A DNA stretch of 64,000 nt from Podospora pseudoanserina (taxonomy: Eukaryota > Ascomycota > Sordariomycetes > Sordariales > Podosporaceae), in contig NC_085922.1 of the NCBI RefSeq assembly GCF_035222485.1, positions 2,495,001 to 2,559,000 on the forward strand, given 5' to 3'. Position 1 is the first letter of the stretch. Each line of letters begins with the position of its first letter. The notes below the pieces were generated by a model. The model was given only the letters and a program-made list of their open reading frames with translations. It searched no databases and was not told the DNA's origin. The position numbers and the translations under genes are program-made. This document shows, piece by piece, positions 32,401 through 44,183 of this stretch.

Positions 32401-34403
32401 GTGTGGATTCACCTCGCCTTGGGGAACTCACCGAGGTGAGAGATAAGGGGGAAAGGGACGGATGGATGTGTACGACGATGGCACTGGAACAACAACGGGA
32501 ACGGAGATGACGATGGTCTGGATCAAATGTGAAAGAGGTTTGGTTGCCGAAACTCGAAGATGGGATTTGGTATGTATGGAACGGTGATACAGGGCATGTG
32601 CTATGCAACGCACGGGTTTTGTTTCTCTTTACAAGAGTTTCTTTTTTGTTGCTGTTACACAGAGAGGAGATGCAGGGTGTCATATGGGGTTGGATGTTGG
32701 TTGCTCCCTTTTGTTCACCGGAAACCGCTCCCTCGAGGGTTGACTGCCATGTCAGCAGCTTGAGGAGGAGGGGTTGTGTGACGGGCAAGTGGAACGGGGA
32801 AAAGGCTTGTCTTTTTGGTCCGTTGACACAGGTGACAGACAGACTGGATGTCACGAGTGTGATGGGGTATGCGTGCTACGGTATGATATCCGAAATAGAT
32901 GCCGTGTGCTGCTTGTTTGTGGCTCGAAGATTTAGTTTCAGCGCTGTCTTTCGGTTGGTGATTTGGTGTCTCAGTGCCACTGTCATATTGTCACACGCGG
33001 ATTCTGCTCTCTCCGGCGATGGGGCCAACCTACCCAGGTAGGTTCTGAAAGTAGCGATAATTAAGATATATATAAGCATCTTGCCCTAGATCACTATTTC
33101 GTTAAGCCTCCTGCTGAGTGAAGATCCATCTTTAGTCCATGTACACCATTGCCGCACATATCAACACCTCAGTCCCGAGTCTAAACGACTCCGTGGACCA
33201 ACAACACATGTTCTTTGCTGTCACGTCAGGACGTGTGAAACTCGCACATCGATCAATGTTCCCGAGGCGGTTCTACGCCCATAGCACAGCCATGACCTGA
33301 AGCTAGAGTCTCGGAAAAAGATTCCTCAAACTTGACCAAGAAGCAGTCGAAAAGGGATCTTTACCCATGAAGTTTAGGTTGTTCTACAAGCACAAGCTCA
33401 CACTCCATGGTGGAATGTGACAGGTAAACCGCCTGCCACCTGTTACTAGGGGCAACACCACATCAAATGACCGAACAACAGTGACACCCTACAAAGACTA
33501 ACCACACTCGCCCGTTCTTGTGATCATCTCCCTGTCCAACAAGGCAAATAAAACACCATCTATAAGACGCGGCCAGCATATCAGGCCAGCACCCCCAACC
33601 CACGTTCTCCCATCTGCCTGAATCCTCATCAGCCGGACAGTTTCCTTCTGCACCTCCCCATCCGTCGATCTGACCCATAGCATTAAACGGCGCGGCCTTC
33701 CTGACTTGACCCTTCCGGCCAGCCCAGCAGCCGGCCGAAACCTACAAGGCCACATGCAACCCCTCCAGGGCCGCAGCAACCATGATGTCATTGGCCGGTA
33801 GGCCGTCAAGCAGGCCGGTAGGAAGCGATCGGCTGTGGTTTGTTTGTGAGCTTGACAAGCCAGGATGCAGTAGCTTGCCGTGATCAAGCAGTGTGCTTGT
33901 TCGGAAATGTGTAGATAGTTATACTGGATATGCCCACGCCGCAATGTGTTATTGTTGTTTTTGAGATATCGTAAGAAGTGAGAGACTAAGACAGGCTCTC
34001 CACCGCTTGCAACGACAACTTATGGTTGTTGCTGTTCACGATAGTTACCAAGTGTCAAAAAGCCCAGGCGAAACACAGGGTATGGGATCTTTCAATTTTG
34101 TCAACAGCATATAGTATAGTCATCCCTCCATTATATGAATAACAACTACGGAAGCTGACAAGGTATTTCCTACCTACCGCCCAATTCCGTTTCTTTGATA
34201 AACCTCCAACTCCATGAACCATAAAAAGATCTTCTGTTCGCTCCGTTGGCTTACCAAAAAAAGATGCGAATAAAATTAAGGGGGTAGTAATCAGTCATTA
34301 AAACGTTTCCAACCTCCCTTTTGCCCTTCTCCTCCATCATCACCTCCACTTTCTATCTGCTCTCCGGTATTCATAACTTCTCACTATAGTACTTATAACC
34401 ACT
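29409..34403. other. Gene-poor interval with structured element
   Basis: This is five kilobases in which I recognise no gene. Composition changes repeatedly between C-rich, G-rich and T-rich blocks. Notable sites are a CCAAT core (30457-30461) close to ATCACGTGAT (30470-30479), and the double stem-loop at 31870-31928. Open frames of 150-210 codons (for example 32228-32854 minus) read as low-complexity chance translations. Confidence 0.5.
31870..31928. repeat. Two adjacent stem-loops with inverted GATA motifs
   Basis: The first hairpin is ACCCTAC (31870-31876) with GTAGGGT (31884-31890), 7 bp and a 7-nt loop. Directly after it, TGGGCGAT (31891-31898) pairs with ATCGCCCA (31921-31928), and CTTATC (31899-31904) pairs with GATAAG (31913-31918); the TT at 31919-31920 forms a bulge and the loop is 8 nt. 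The inner arms are two GATAAG sites in opposite orientation, the core bound by fungal GATA factors such as AreA/NIT2 and the blue-light WC proteins. The structure lies in non-coding sequence. Confidence 0.75.
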
Positions 34404-35591
34404 CTATTTGTGGTCATCTCCATCAGGGTTATACGATGTCTCCCCCAGCATCTCTCCTCCACCCTGCACCGTCATGGTCTTTTGCGCTCCAGCTTGCGGT
34501 TGGCTCTGTACTGTTGGTCCCGTCGCCGAGGGAATAGGAGGAACAACCGCTGGTGGAGGCGGTGCGTTCGACGCCCTGGCCGCCGCATTCGCCGTGGCAG
34601 CGTGTAGCCGCTGATCAAGCGCCTTCAACGCCAGAGCTCTCCTCCTTTCAGCTTCGGCGCGAGCACTACCCGGCACACCGCGCTGAGCAAAGTTGTGGTG
34701 GTGGTGATCTCCCCGGGCGGCTGATACATCAGCAGCGCTGAAGGGTGTGCAAAGGCGCATAGCAACGAGGACGATGAACACCTGATCTGAGATGCTCGAG
34801 GCCAGAGGCCGGACGGGGCCGGGGAAGAACTGGGCGAACGCAAAAGTCTCACTGGCGTCGCCGCGGAGGTGGGCGGGTTGCGACGCATCGAGATCGGGGA
34901 AGACGGGCTTGTAGAAGCGGAGGTAGGTCCAGCTTACGATGAGGCCATAGATGGCGAGGAGGAACGAAGCGGCAGTGAGCATCGGGGTGAGGCAGAGGAG
35001 GATGACGAGGCCGATGTAAAGGAGGGGAAATCGAGGTACCCGCAGGGAGAGGATGCCCCTGAAGAGGGTTACGGTGTGTGCGGGGACAAGCTGGCTGAAG
35101 GCGACGAGGAAGGAGATCTGGATGGGGATGGTTCCGGCGATGGTCATGAGCCTGTGTAGAGGTGGTTAGCCTTTGGTCATGCGCTCTGGTATAGCAGCTC
35201 AAGTGGTAACATACGTCCACCCCTCATTTCTTGTCAGGGCAAAGAAGAAGATGGTGGTAGCAAAGACCAAGGCATTTGGCACAAGGGAAACGATGAGCAG
35301 GAACTTGGCAAGCTCCCGGCCTGACCACGCACGTTCGAGGTAGCGGCCGCCATGGTAGAGTGTGAAGCCGGCAATGCTCAGGGTGAAGATGTTGCTCTCG
35401 ACTAGTGTCGTCGTCAAAAAGGTCCAGGGGTAGACCAGTGATAGCTGTGGGATCAGGTTCAGATATGGGATAACGATTTCAGAGTTGGCCGTCCATTGTC
35501 GGTATCGTATAGCGGCGCTCAGCACTGACTGGACAAGCAGCACGATGAGGCAGATGCGAGTTACTGGCGGGATGTTTATTCGGGGCGGCAT
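34404..35591 (-). CDS. TMEM115-like (DUF1751) rhomboid-related membrane protein
   Basis: Two exons on the minus strand: complement(join(34404..35151, 35215..35591)), 374 residues; the 63-nt intron runs from GTATGT to CACAG. The N-terminal 230 residues contain about six hydrophobic segments (ICLIVLLVQSVLSAAI, WTFLTTTLVESNIFTLSIAG, FLLIVSLVPNALVFATTIFFF, IQISFLVAFSQLVPAHTVTL, PLLYIGLVILLCLTPMLTAA, FLLAIYGLIVSWTYLRFYKP). The arrangement and the F-x-G-D-ASETFAFAQFFP segment fit the TMEM115/DUF1751 family, rhomboid-like Golgi membrane proteins involved in retrograde Golgi-to-ER transport. I see no GxSG/His rhomboid catalytic dyad. The C-terminus is cytosolic-looking, Ala/Pro-rich, with ERRRALALKALDQRL and a disordered tail. 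Confidence 0.86.
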
Positions 35592-38554
35592 GGTGGGTGT
35601 TGACCTTTGGGTACTCCGTACTTTTTTGATCCGACGGCTTGTCTAAGGTGGTGCTCCTATCGCGCCTTCGTGTCTTGACGTCGGGCCCTCCCGTTTGCCG
35701 GAGTTTTTCCAGGCTTGGGAAAGGATTCAGGGCGGTTCGTGCCTCAGGCGCCCAGGCTGCCGCTCCTCAGGGTTGGCAGGCTGGCAGGGTTCGCCCGCCC
35801 GAACACAACACGAGGACCCAGGTTGTTTCATGCAGGCCCCTGCACAAAGAAGGAGTGGGGACGACATCTGAGATTGCGCACGAGCCATCCAACTTCAGTC
35901 CACGCCATCTCATCTCGGGCGGCACGAGCACGAGCGGTCAAGCCAGAGGTCAGAGTGAGGAATCTGGAAGGTCGAAGGTCAAGCCCAACATGGGTGGTTT
36001 TCTTGTCATTTTCAATTTCATTTTCGTTTTTCCTCACATCTCCGAGGACAGCTCATTTTCGACGGGAATTTATCTCATCATGGTGAGAAATCGGACATCG
36101 TTTGGTGGCATCTGCAGGGCTTGCGACACCACACACACGCACACACATCAATGCCCCGCTCCGCAGATCGTACGCCACCTCGGTCGAAGGCGTCCGTTGC
36201 ATTCAATATTTGGGCACTGCTTTCGTAACTTGTGCCACTCTGTCATCCTCTTATCCTACTGTAATGTAAGGTTTGTGGGCCGTACTGCGGTAAGCAACGC
36301 AGTCATCTCGAGTTGATCTTATTTACAAAACCTCACAGGACGGATAAGGCGGGGGTCACTAGGGAGCCTCCTTTCGACCCCGTTGAAGCTGGTTGCAGTC
36401 CAGTGGCACTGGTGCCTGCGGGTGCTTCTTGTTGATCTTTCATTGCTGCCACTGGGCGGCGGACGCAACTCGATCTTCTTTTCACAAGGTTTCATTTTGT
36501 AATTCGAACCCGCCTCTTCAGGCTCGCTGCATGTCGAGATACCTATCTCGGATACAAAGCGGTGGTGGGAGCAACAGTACCGGTACCTCCCAGAAGCAGC
36601 CAGCACCAGACAAAACCCATGTCACGATGCAACAATGGTGTCCAATCAGCATTCCCCGCACCGCAAGATCGAAAACCCCGGATCATGAACCCTGGCTCTG
36701 CCCAGAACACCACGACACTGGCTCTGGCCGAATTTGGTTGGTCAAAATTCCGGAAGGCCTGTTGATTGTTCTTTGCAGCAGTCTCCTCCCCTCCCCTCCC
36801 CGCGCCCTCAGCTACTGTTGGATGAATAACGGTACACTAGGTGCCACGATGCTCCGGAGAAGGAAACACAGGCAGATACGTTCAGATGGGCTTTGATTGA
36901 TTGATTGCCTGCAGCAGCACCGCTCAACTGCCCGCGCCGCCGATCTGCATCGGGTCCTTGGAACATGATCAGTGTTCGGTTGCTGTCCACAACGTACAGC
37001 ACCACGGCGCCAGGGGCTGTATTTCACGGTCGGCCACATCATTCTTGTGCCGCACAAAGAAGCGCGACACAACGGCCTGCAGAGCCTAATTGGGAGCTTG
37101 TGCATCGAACAAGGGCGGCACTAGGCCTCCGCTTAGTAGCGAAGAGGCGGGGGCCATGCTCGAAGTTCGGCCACGATGATGACGGTATGTGTCAAATGGC
37201 GCCGGCGGGCCATGGACTGGCACACTGGTGGTGGGTGATAAGCTATGGATTGATTGGTCTCGGCAAAGCACCACGTTTCGATTAATTGCAGTACCTCCCT
37301 TCCCGCTCACCTTTCCCTTCCATTCTCTCCAAATTATGCACAGGCGAGATGGCATCAGATCTGGCCAGGTCGAGTGTCGATTTGACGCAACCGCACACAG
37401 GGTGAGATGGAATACTGAACCCGGCCATGGCCGTGCTGGACAGGACAAGCTGAGCTGAGGTTGGCTTTGTGTTGGTTCCAGCAGGGACAGGATGTCATGT
37501 ACCGTTCCGTAAAACTGTATTCCGCAGCCGGCGTAAACCTAGCCAGCCACGGTAATGTTGGTATTGGTGTGGGTTCAATCCGAAGAACGGGTTTCGGTCG
37601 CACGCTTGCGCGAGGCCAGGAAAGCCCTGCGACATTATTTACAGTGTGTATCATTTTGGCCCCAGAGCACCTCCAGATAGCTTCTTTGTGCGTGAGACTC
37701 GCAGGCCAGCGGGTGGCACACAGTTAATTGCTTGCCATCAGCAACCTGTGATGTTATCGTGGGAGACCTGGATAGGCCCTGCGCGGGGCAAGGGCAGAAA
37801 AAAGAGCGGTCTCACTCGCTCAGCAGGGCGATGGCGTGCAGCAAAAGGTCAGGCTTGCAGAAGCTTGCTACCATCTGGAGAAACCCACCTTGTAGCTACA
37901 ACACTGCACTGTACCTCCTGTCACAAACAAGCTGGAGGTGCGGAATCCAAACTTAAAACCAAACTACCGCCAGTCTGAGCGTCACGGTTGGTGACAGCAT
38001 GTCATGGGTGTCTGTGAGTTCGTCAGATCAGGGAGGTCAGCCATTTGAAGACAGGATGATGTTATCGGGGGTTTGTCTGTGGCTCATTCAATTGTTCTTC
38101 AAGACTCCCCCCGTCCCCTCAGGCAGGGCATCAATCCATTTGACGGACGGGGAAATGCAATTGGCCTGGCGTGGTGAAGTTTGAGCGTGGTGAGGTAAGT
38201 TGCTGTTCCCATTTGGCTTAGCGTCCGGGGTGCGGTTTTAGTCGCTCGCCTAATAACAAGCGGCAGGGACCACTTGGCCGGTGGGAACCCACACCTCATT
38301 GGGCAAACCTGCACTGGGATTCTGGGTCGCTGGGGCCATCGCTGGCCCGAACGCTTGCAACCTCCAAATCTCAACCTTGCGCTTTCGAGGTCCCTTTTCA
38401 TTCTCCATCACCAACAAATGCCAGATCCCTAATCGCCCTGTCACCAGCTCGCCGACGGACCAAATTGGACAGAAATACCCTCACCACCTGCGCTGGAAAC
38501 TGAGTTTGGAAATCCCGCAACTTTGGCCGCCTTTTCGCCCCCGGTGCTCCGACA
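35592..38554. other. Divergent intergenic region
   Basis: This is 3 kb between divergent gene starts (minus at 35591, plus at 38555). It should hold both promoters. Several frames of 100-225 codons (for example 35639-36316 plus) show no domain and I do not call them. Confidence 0.5.
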
Positions 38555-40805
38555 ATGAAGGAATTACTCGACACTAACCGTGTCAACTATCTCATCTGGA
38601 GGTTCGTTGTTTCTGTGCCCACCCCATCCCTTCAGCCCGACAACCTCCGGACTGCCTGGTGAGAGGGCGCTGCAGTCGCTGACTTTTGACAATTAGGTAC
38701 TTATTGGAGTCAAGTATGTGGACTGCTCACTGAGAACAGCTCAGCTCACCCCGCCAGCTCTCGTGTTTCACGCGTTGAGCAACCAACAAAGTTGCGAGGC
38801 AAGCAGCAAGACGTAAGCAGACAAACTGACCTCAGACAGATTATCGGGAAACCGCCGCCAAGCTGCAAAAGGAGTGGCGGATCCAAACGCCTCACAGGCA
38901 TTTTGACTATGCTCCGCACGTCAAGACGTATGCATTGGTGAACCTTCTCAACAAAGGCCTTCAGTTTGAAGCGTATGAGAGACAGTTTGCTGAGCAAAAG
39001 GTATGGTGGCCCGATTTCATTGTTGTTGTGAAATTGACTCGACCTGTGGGCTGGCGCCCCCCATTCCGGTCTGCATGGAATTGGCGGGTGGTGCAGGTTC
39101 CAGGGGGCGGTAGTGCCGGGGTAACTGACAATTTTCTTGCAGGCGCCTCGTGATGTGCCGGCAACGGCCGAGGCGACACCGCGTGGGGTGTTTGGACCGC
39201 TCAAGTTCCAGCCCGACGTGATGGAGGTGGAGGAGGATGAGGTGGAGGAGGAGGCAGAAGAATCCGAGGATGCAGAGTACGATGAAGACATCGAGAACCC
39301 AAGAAAGCGCGCGGTCGACCGGCATCTCGCCGTGTCGCATGGGTCGCCCGCTAAGCGGCAGAGACTGAGCAACGGCTACGACAACGGGGCGGATTCTGCC
39401 ACAACCCCCATGGAAATTGACCACCACCACCACCACCACAACGGCGCGGAAAACAACCACGCCTACCCATCGCCCCTGGAGGGCGAACAGGCCGCATCAC
39501 CAATCCCTCACACTGAGGGGCCCTCGCGGGGCACACAGGTTGACGACACACGGGACCTCACCCAAGACACGGTGTTTCTGCGACTCGGCGCCGATGATTC
39601 CACAGAAGCTAGCGAAAACCCTATCGTGCTCATCAGCAAGTGGAACCCCAAAGACCCATCAATCTTGGCGACTGGCGGGACCGATGCGCTAGCCCGCATT
39701 TGGACGCTTCCGCGTGGAGCCGCCCCAGACGCCGCCCTGCCAGATCACGTGGACACAGCCCCTCGGTACCTCCATCTTGGTGATGACCTCCCCAATGATT
39801 CAACCGTCACCTCCATGGCATGGAGCTCCAATGGCGCTCTTATCGCCCTCGGGATTGAGATAGGAAACAAGTCCCGTCTTGGGGTGTGGGCTGCCGATGG
39901 TACCAGTGCCTACCGTTTCGAAGGCCTCGACTCCCCCATCACCAACCTCTGCTGGAGTCCCAATGACAAGTTCCTTTTGGCCATCTCACCGGATATGACC
40001 AATGGACTGGAGAACCCCCGGACTCTGATCCAGGTTTCGTCTCCGACCACGGTGAATCCAATGTCTCACATCCTCAACTACGATATTCACAGCTACCCCG
40101 TCGATGCCACATGGATCGGCGAGAGCTCTTTTATTCTCTGCGGTCAAGGCATGTTGACTGCCTTCCGATGCACTGAAAAGGAGGTTGTTCAGATCAGAGA
40201 GTTTGAAACACGCAAGGACGAGCGATTCCAGTATGTCAAGTTCGACTGGCGTTCTAGCCTTGTTGCCACTGGCAGCGAAGCGGGTTTCATTGATGTAAGT
40301 TTGTTCTTCAGCATCTAAAGGTTTTCATGTACTGATCTATGACTTGCAGATTTGGGATGAGTCCAGTAGGCGGCGTTCGATAAAAGCCCATGACGGCGCT
40401 ATCACCGCTATGCAGTGGCAACCGCTGCAAGCGGACCCTGCGGAGGGCGAGAGGCTGTTGGTGTCATGTGGCATCGATGGCGGCATCTTTGTCTGGAACG
40501 TACTTGGAGGCCTGGAGAATAGGCCGAAGTACTCGATCACCTTGGATTCACCCCTTGCAGCAAATAGCCTCGCCATTAGCCCCGACGGATCGCACATCGC
40601 TGTAGCAACACATGACAGAATCTTGATCTGGAAGCTTGGTGAACATCAAGTCCCTAAAGCCGGCTGGATGCCGAATACTGGGTGGCAGACCCCTAAGACG
40701 GGATCCGACTCGGGTGATTCCTTGCCATTCTTGGAGTGGGACTGCGAGGGCAAGAGACTGGTTCATGGTTTGGATAACCGACTCGCTATCATTAACTTCC
40801 GGTAG
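38555..40805 (+). CDS. LisH/WD40 corepressor subunit, TBL1/SIF2 type
   Basis: Five exons: join(38555..38601, 38697..38713, 38840..39000, 39143..40294, 40350..40805), 610 residues. Exon 2 is only 17 nt. The joins give MKELLDTNRVNYLIWRYLLE, a LisH motif, then SNYRETAAKLQKEW and a short helical segment (to about residue 75). An acidic stretch (EVEEDEVEEEAEESEDAEYD) with KRAV/KRQR basic patches suggestive of nuclear import follows, with a run of six His near residue 170. From about residue 200 there are WD40 repeats (VLISKWNPKDPSILATGG, RIWTLPRG, SNGALIALG, SLAISPDGSHIAVATHDRILIW). LisH plus WD40 is the architecture of TBL1 in the NCoR/HDAC3 complex and of Sif2 in the yeast Set3 histone deacetylase complex, so a nuclear deacetylase-complex role is likely by family. 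Confidence 0.88.
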
Positions 40806-42124
40806 AAGGGGCTTTCGGACCTACGAATACGCAACGACATGCCGCTTTCTTTCCCAATGAGAGATGGCGCCGCCCCAGATCCTATTCGACTGGGGCGCTT
40901 GGGCGAATAGGCTGCTCTGTGTGAGGTTTGGGGGGCCGTCTGTTCGATCAACATTTGCAACGATGCCTATAGGATTGGATTCCTGAGCGCGGAGCCCCTA
41001 GCGGGAGTTTTCGAATGGCAACCTCCGACCTGTTAGTATTACGTGTTCCCCGGGACGTACAGGAAGCGGAATTCCCGAGAATCGACGAGAAGCGGACCGG
41101 TATCAACATGAACTGAGGAGGCCGGAGAAACGACCAGTCAACGATACACCGAATTGATGCCCAGCACTAGAAGGCATTGGTCATCTACCAGTCCCTATAT
41201 GCGCTTGATCAAACCTTACAAGGACCTGTACACGACCAGTTCGATTATTGCTGGAGCACAACCCGCCTACATGCCGTGCCGACAACCAGAAAAGTATCGA
41301 GCCAAGAAACAAGCCCAGTATCGGAGACATGCCTCTCATCATCCCCGACATGGATGAGCAGTAGGGCGCTTTGGGGTTGAAATCACCCGGCCCAAAACAG
41401 TGGGCAGTTTGGGGCTCTTCGAGTCCTGTCGTAAAGAATAAAGCCAGAGAGATATTACAGCATGGGCGGGAAAAATAAAAAGACGGTGACGCTGCCAGTA
41501 CACATCGGCAACGGTGCGTTGGAATGGGGGTGCGAACTAAACTTACCAAAAATAAATGCATGCTTTTTGGGAGAAAAGGTTGGGGCTAAACATACATGCG
41601 ATGATATTTGAATAGTGGAGCGATGGGAATGATTTGGTTTAGAGCGTGGTTTTGGCTAGTCAACATTGAAAGCTTTATAACGATACAGGTCGAGCGACGA
41701 TTTTCTTTTTGTCGTGGTTTACATAGTATGCTATCTTGGAGTAGTGTGGCATCTAGCAGGCATCTAACAATAGAAACTTGACATTACTGCGTTCTCTTCT
41801 GCATGAGTGTGAGGTGCCCTCCTGGTATGTGTTGAGTTAGTTGAGTGACCCAATATGACGAGTGTGGTAGGTCGTATCTCGAATGAGATAAGCCGGCACA
41901 ATCCTTCCCAGAGCTTATTTGGCTGTCTGCATCGTAGCACGATGATATCTAAGCAAGCCGGGAACTTTGGTCCGTCCTCGCATATGTTCATAGTATGCAT
42001 GATTATCCGAAGACCGAGCTCTGTTCTATATAAACAACTTTGATGTACAAGCGAGGGTCAAGTAACTGCTGGTATGATTGCCCCAGCCTTCTTCCCTTTA
42101 TACAAGTTTCTTGACAATTTCAGC
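40806..42124. other. Intergenic, same-strand genes
   Basis: This is the 3' flank of the WD40 gene and the upstream region of the GFA-like gene. No gene is recognised. A TATATAA-like sequence (42028-42033) lies about 90 nt upstream of the next ATG. Confidence 0.5.
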
Positions 42125-42700
42125 ATGGCAACCTCGACCTCGCCAACCTCGGAGCCTGCCACCACCACCCCCAGTGGTGAAACAACCAAAAACGAGCAAA
42201 CCTACCCCTGTTCCTGCCACTGCGGCTCGATAACCTTTACCGTGACCCTCTCCCCCCCGCTGGCAGAGCAGACAGTGATGGAATGTAACTGCTCGATTTG
42301 TCGACGGGTTGGGTATCTGCTTGTTTGTACGTCTCACTCCCCTCATCCCACCCCTTTCCCCCGTTATAGTGTGCTGAAATCAACAGTCCCCCCCAAAGAA
42401 GCAGTCGTGTTCTCCGAAGACAGCCTCCCCCGCCTCTCCCGCTACCAGTTCAACACCAAACAAATCGACCACCTCTTCTGCGGTAACTGCGGCTCCAGCC
42501 TGGGCATCGACTTTCGCGAGTTTCGGCAGAAGGGGTACGGGATCAGCGTGAGGGCGTTCAACAATGTCGACTTGGAAGGGCTGAAGTACAAAAAGGGGGA
42601 TGGAAAGGCCAAGCTCCCTCCTTATAGTGATTTATCCGGGGTCCAGTGGGCTTTGGACCACCCTGCTGGCGAGAACGAGCGGAAGGAAAAGGCTATGTAG
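42125..42700 (+). CDS. GFA/CENP-V-like zinc-binding protein
   Basis: Two exons: join(42125..42326, 42387..42700), 171 residues. The ATG at 42125 (context TCAGCATGGC) is preferred over the in-frame ATG at 42074. The 60-nt intron (GTACGT...CAACAG) is a multiple of three and free of stops, so the unspliced frame also stays open; splicing gives GYLLVFPPKEAVVF, which fits the family much better than the unspliced insert. Cysteines follow the GFA/CENP-V pattern: CxC-type C31-H-C33-G, C54-N-C56-S-I-C59 and C99-G-N-C102, seven residues that bind zinc in this fold. The family includes glutathione-dependent formaldehyde-activating enzyme and many uncharacterised fungal paralogues, so substrate and reaction are not assignable. 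It is convergent with the dehydrogenase gene, 135 bp apart. Confidence 0.87.
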   Translation: MATSTSPTSEPATTTPSGETTKNEQTYPCSCHCGSITFTVTLSPPLAEQTVMECNCSICRRVGYLLVCTSHSPHPTPFPRYSVLKSTVPPKEAVVFSEDSLPRLSRYQFNTKQIDHLFCGNCGSSLGIDFREFRQKGYGISVRAFNNVDLEGLKYKKGDGKAKLPPYSDLSGVQWALDHPAGENERKEKAM

Positions 42701-42835
42701 TGAAGAACAAATATGATGATGTTCTTTTCGCTTGCTAATGATGCAAAACCCTCCGCCCGCTGATACGCGGTATGTACATTCCCCTAATTTTACAAAAAAA
42801 CAACCCCCCACACCTCGCGATCCAGTCGCCGACTT

Positions 42836-43996
42836 TTAAAAAGCCTCAAGCTTCCCCTTCCTCCCCAACCCCGACCCTGCCCTTCCCTGAAAAGTCCTCA
42901 TCCCCCTATCCACCCCGGCCAACCCCCTTACTACTTTCTGCACACCCACAGGCAGCACATTATACCAATCAACCCACCTCGCATAAAGCGGCATCCCAAT
43001 GCTCGCATTCTGCCCGTTGTCAATCGCCTTGATCACCTCCTTCGCCACATCAACCGGCTCCACCACCGGGGCGAAGAACGCGTTGGGTGTCTTCACCCCA
43101 GCAAACAAAGGCGTGGAGAGCTGCCCCGGGGTGACAAGCATTGTTCTAATCTCGGGGTGTGATTCCTTCAGTTCCGCCGAGAGAGACTTGTGAAGAGCGG
43201 TGACGCCAGCTTTGGCGGCGGCGTAATCCGTCAGCTGCGCGGCGCCGAGGGTGCCAATGACGGACGAGATTGTCACAATCGTTCCGCCGGTCTCGGAGCG
43301 CGTCATGCCCGGGAGGAAGGTCTTGATAGTGTAAAAGTGGGAGAGGAGGTTGGTGGTGAGGGAACGGTCGATTTCGGGGAGGGAGAGGGACAAGAGGGGT
43401 TTGCCGAGGACGACGGCTGCGTTGTTGATCAGGATTGTAGGGGGGCCAAGCTGAACAGATCGACAGAAGGTTAGTGATATAAAGGGGGTGAAATAGAGGA
43501 GGAAAAAGGGGCAACCAACCTCGCGCTCAATCTTCTCGGCAACCTTTGCGATCTGCTCCTTGTCGCCAACATCACACTTGTAATACGTCACCCCCCTTGC
43601 CTCCCCATTCTCCATCTCCTCCACGTCCAGCACGGCAACCGTCGCGCCGCGCATACCATAGACCTCAGCAATCAGCAACCCGAGCCCGGAAGCGCCACCA
43701 GTGATGACAATGACCTCCTCGCTGAGGTCCACCTCACGAGGGAGGCCAAAGGCGAGACGGTCGTTAATCACGCCAGCCATCCAGATCAGGGTGATGGCGC
43801 CGGCCCAGGCGAAGGAGACGAGCATGGGGGGCGCGTCCCAGTGCATGTTTTGCGCGCGGAAGCAAAGGGGGATGATCCAGGCGATGAAGGGGTGGAAGAA
43901 GGTGGTTTTGAAGACTTTGACGATCAGGTCGATGGAGAGGGGGGCGAACCAGCTGTCCCCTCGGGAGGGGTGGCCGGCGTAGGGGGAGGGCGCCAT
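42836..43996 (-). CDS. Membrane-anchored short-chain dehydrogenase/reductase
   Basis: Two exons on the minus strand: complement(join(42836..43450, 43520..43996)), 363 residues. The 69-nt intron (GTTGGT...TTCAG, with CACTAAC) is a multiple of three without stop codons, so retention would insert 23 residues. Classical SDR motifs are present: cofactor loop TGGASGLG (99-106), CDV (141-143), NNAA (168-171), catalytic Ser at about 221-222 and Tyr235-x3-Lys239 (YAAAK). The N-terminal 80 residues hold two hydrophobic segments (FFHPFIAWIIPLCF, LVSFAWAGAITLIWMAG), which would anchor it in a membrane, probably ER or lipid droplet. This layout resembles the SDR16C group (retinol and 17-beta-hydroxysteroid dehydrogenase 11/13-like), which act on lipophilic alcohols. 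The actual substrate is unknown. Confidence 0.9.
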   Translation of the reverse strand: MAPSPYAGHPSRGDSWFAPLSIDLIVKVFKTTFFHPFIAWIIPLCFRAQNMHWDAPPMLVSFAWAGAITLIWMAGVINDRLAFGLPREVDLSEEVIVITGGASGLGLLIAEVYGMRGATVAVLDVEEMENGEARGVTYYKCDVGDKEQIAKVAEKIEREVGCPFFLLYFTPFISLTFCRSVQLGPPTILINNAAVVLGKPLLSLSLPEIDRSLTTNLLSHFYTIKTFLPGMTRSETGGTIVTISSVIGTLGAAQLTDYAAAKAGVTALHKSLSAELKESHPEIRTMLVTPGQLSTPLFAGVKTPNAFFAPVVEPVDVAKEVIKAIDNGQNASIGMPLYARWVDWYNVLPVGVQKVVRGLAGVDRGMRTFQGRAGSGLGRKGKLEAF

Positions 43997-44153
43997 GTTG
44001 TCTATGTGGTGGTGATTATGTTTAATAGGGGTTGAGAGCTTGAAGCTATGCGCGTTGCTGATGGCTAAGAAATTAAACTTTCGGATAGGTAGGAATGTCT
44101 TGGATTCTTCTGCCAGAAAAGAATACTGAAGAAAAGGTATAGTACAGAGACTG

Positions 44154-44183
44154 GAAGAAGAAGAAGAAGAAGAAGAAGAAGAA
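44154..44183. repeat. (GAA)n microsatellite
   Basis: About ten GAA units lie in the divergent promoter between the dehydrogenase and the MFS transporter. Confidence 0.9.

Noticed and set aside
32228-32854. 208-codon minus-strand frame
   Set aside because: Ser/Pro/Lys-rich translation without any recognisable motif, no supporting splice or neighbour evidence.
35639-36316. 225-codon plus-strand frame upstream of the TMEM115-like gene
   Set aside because: No domain and composition like a translated promoter region.
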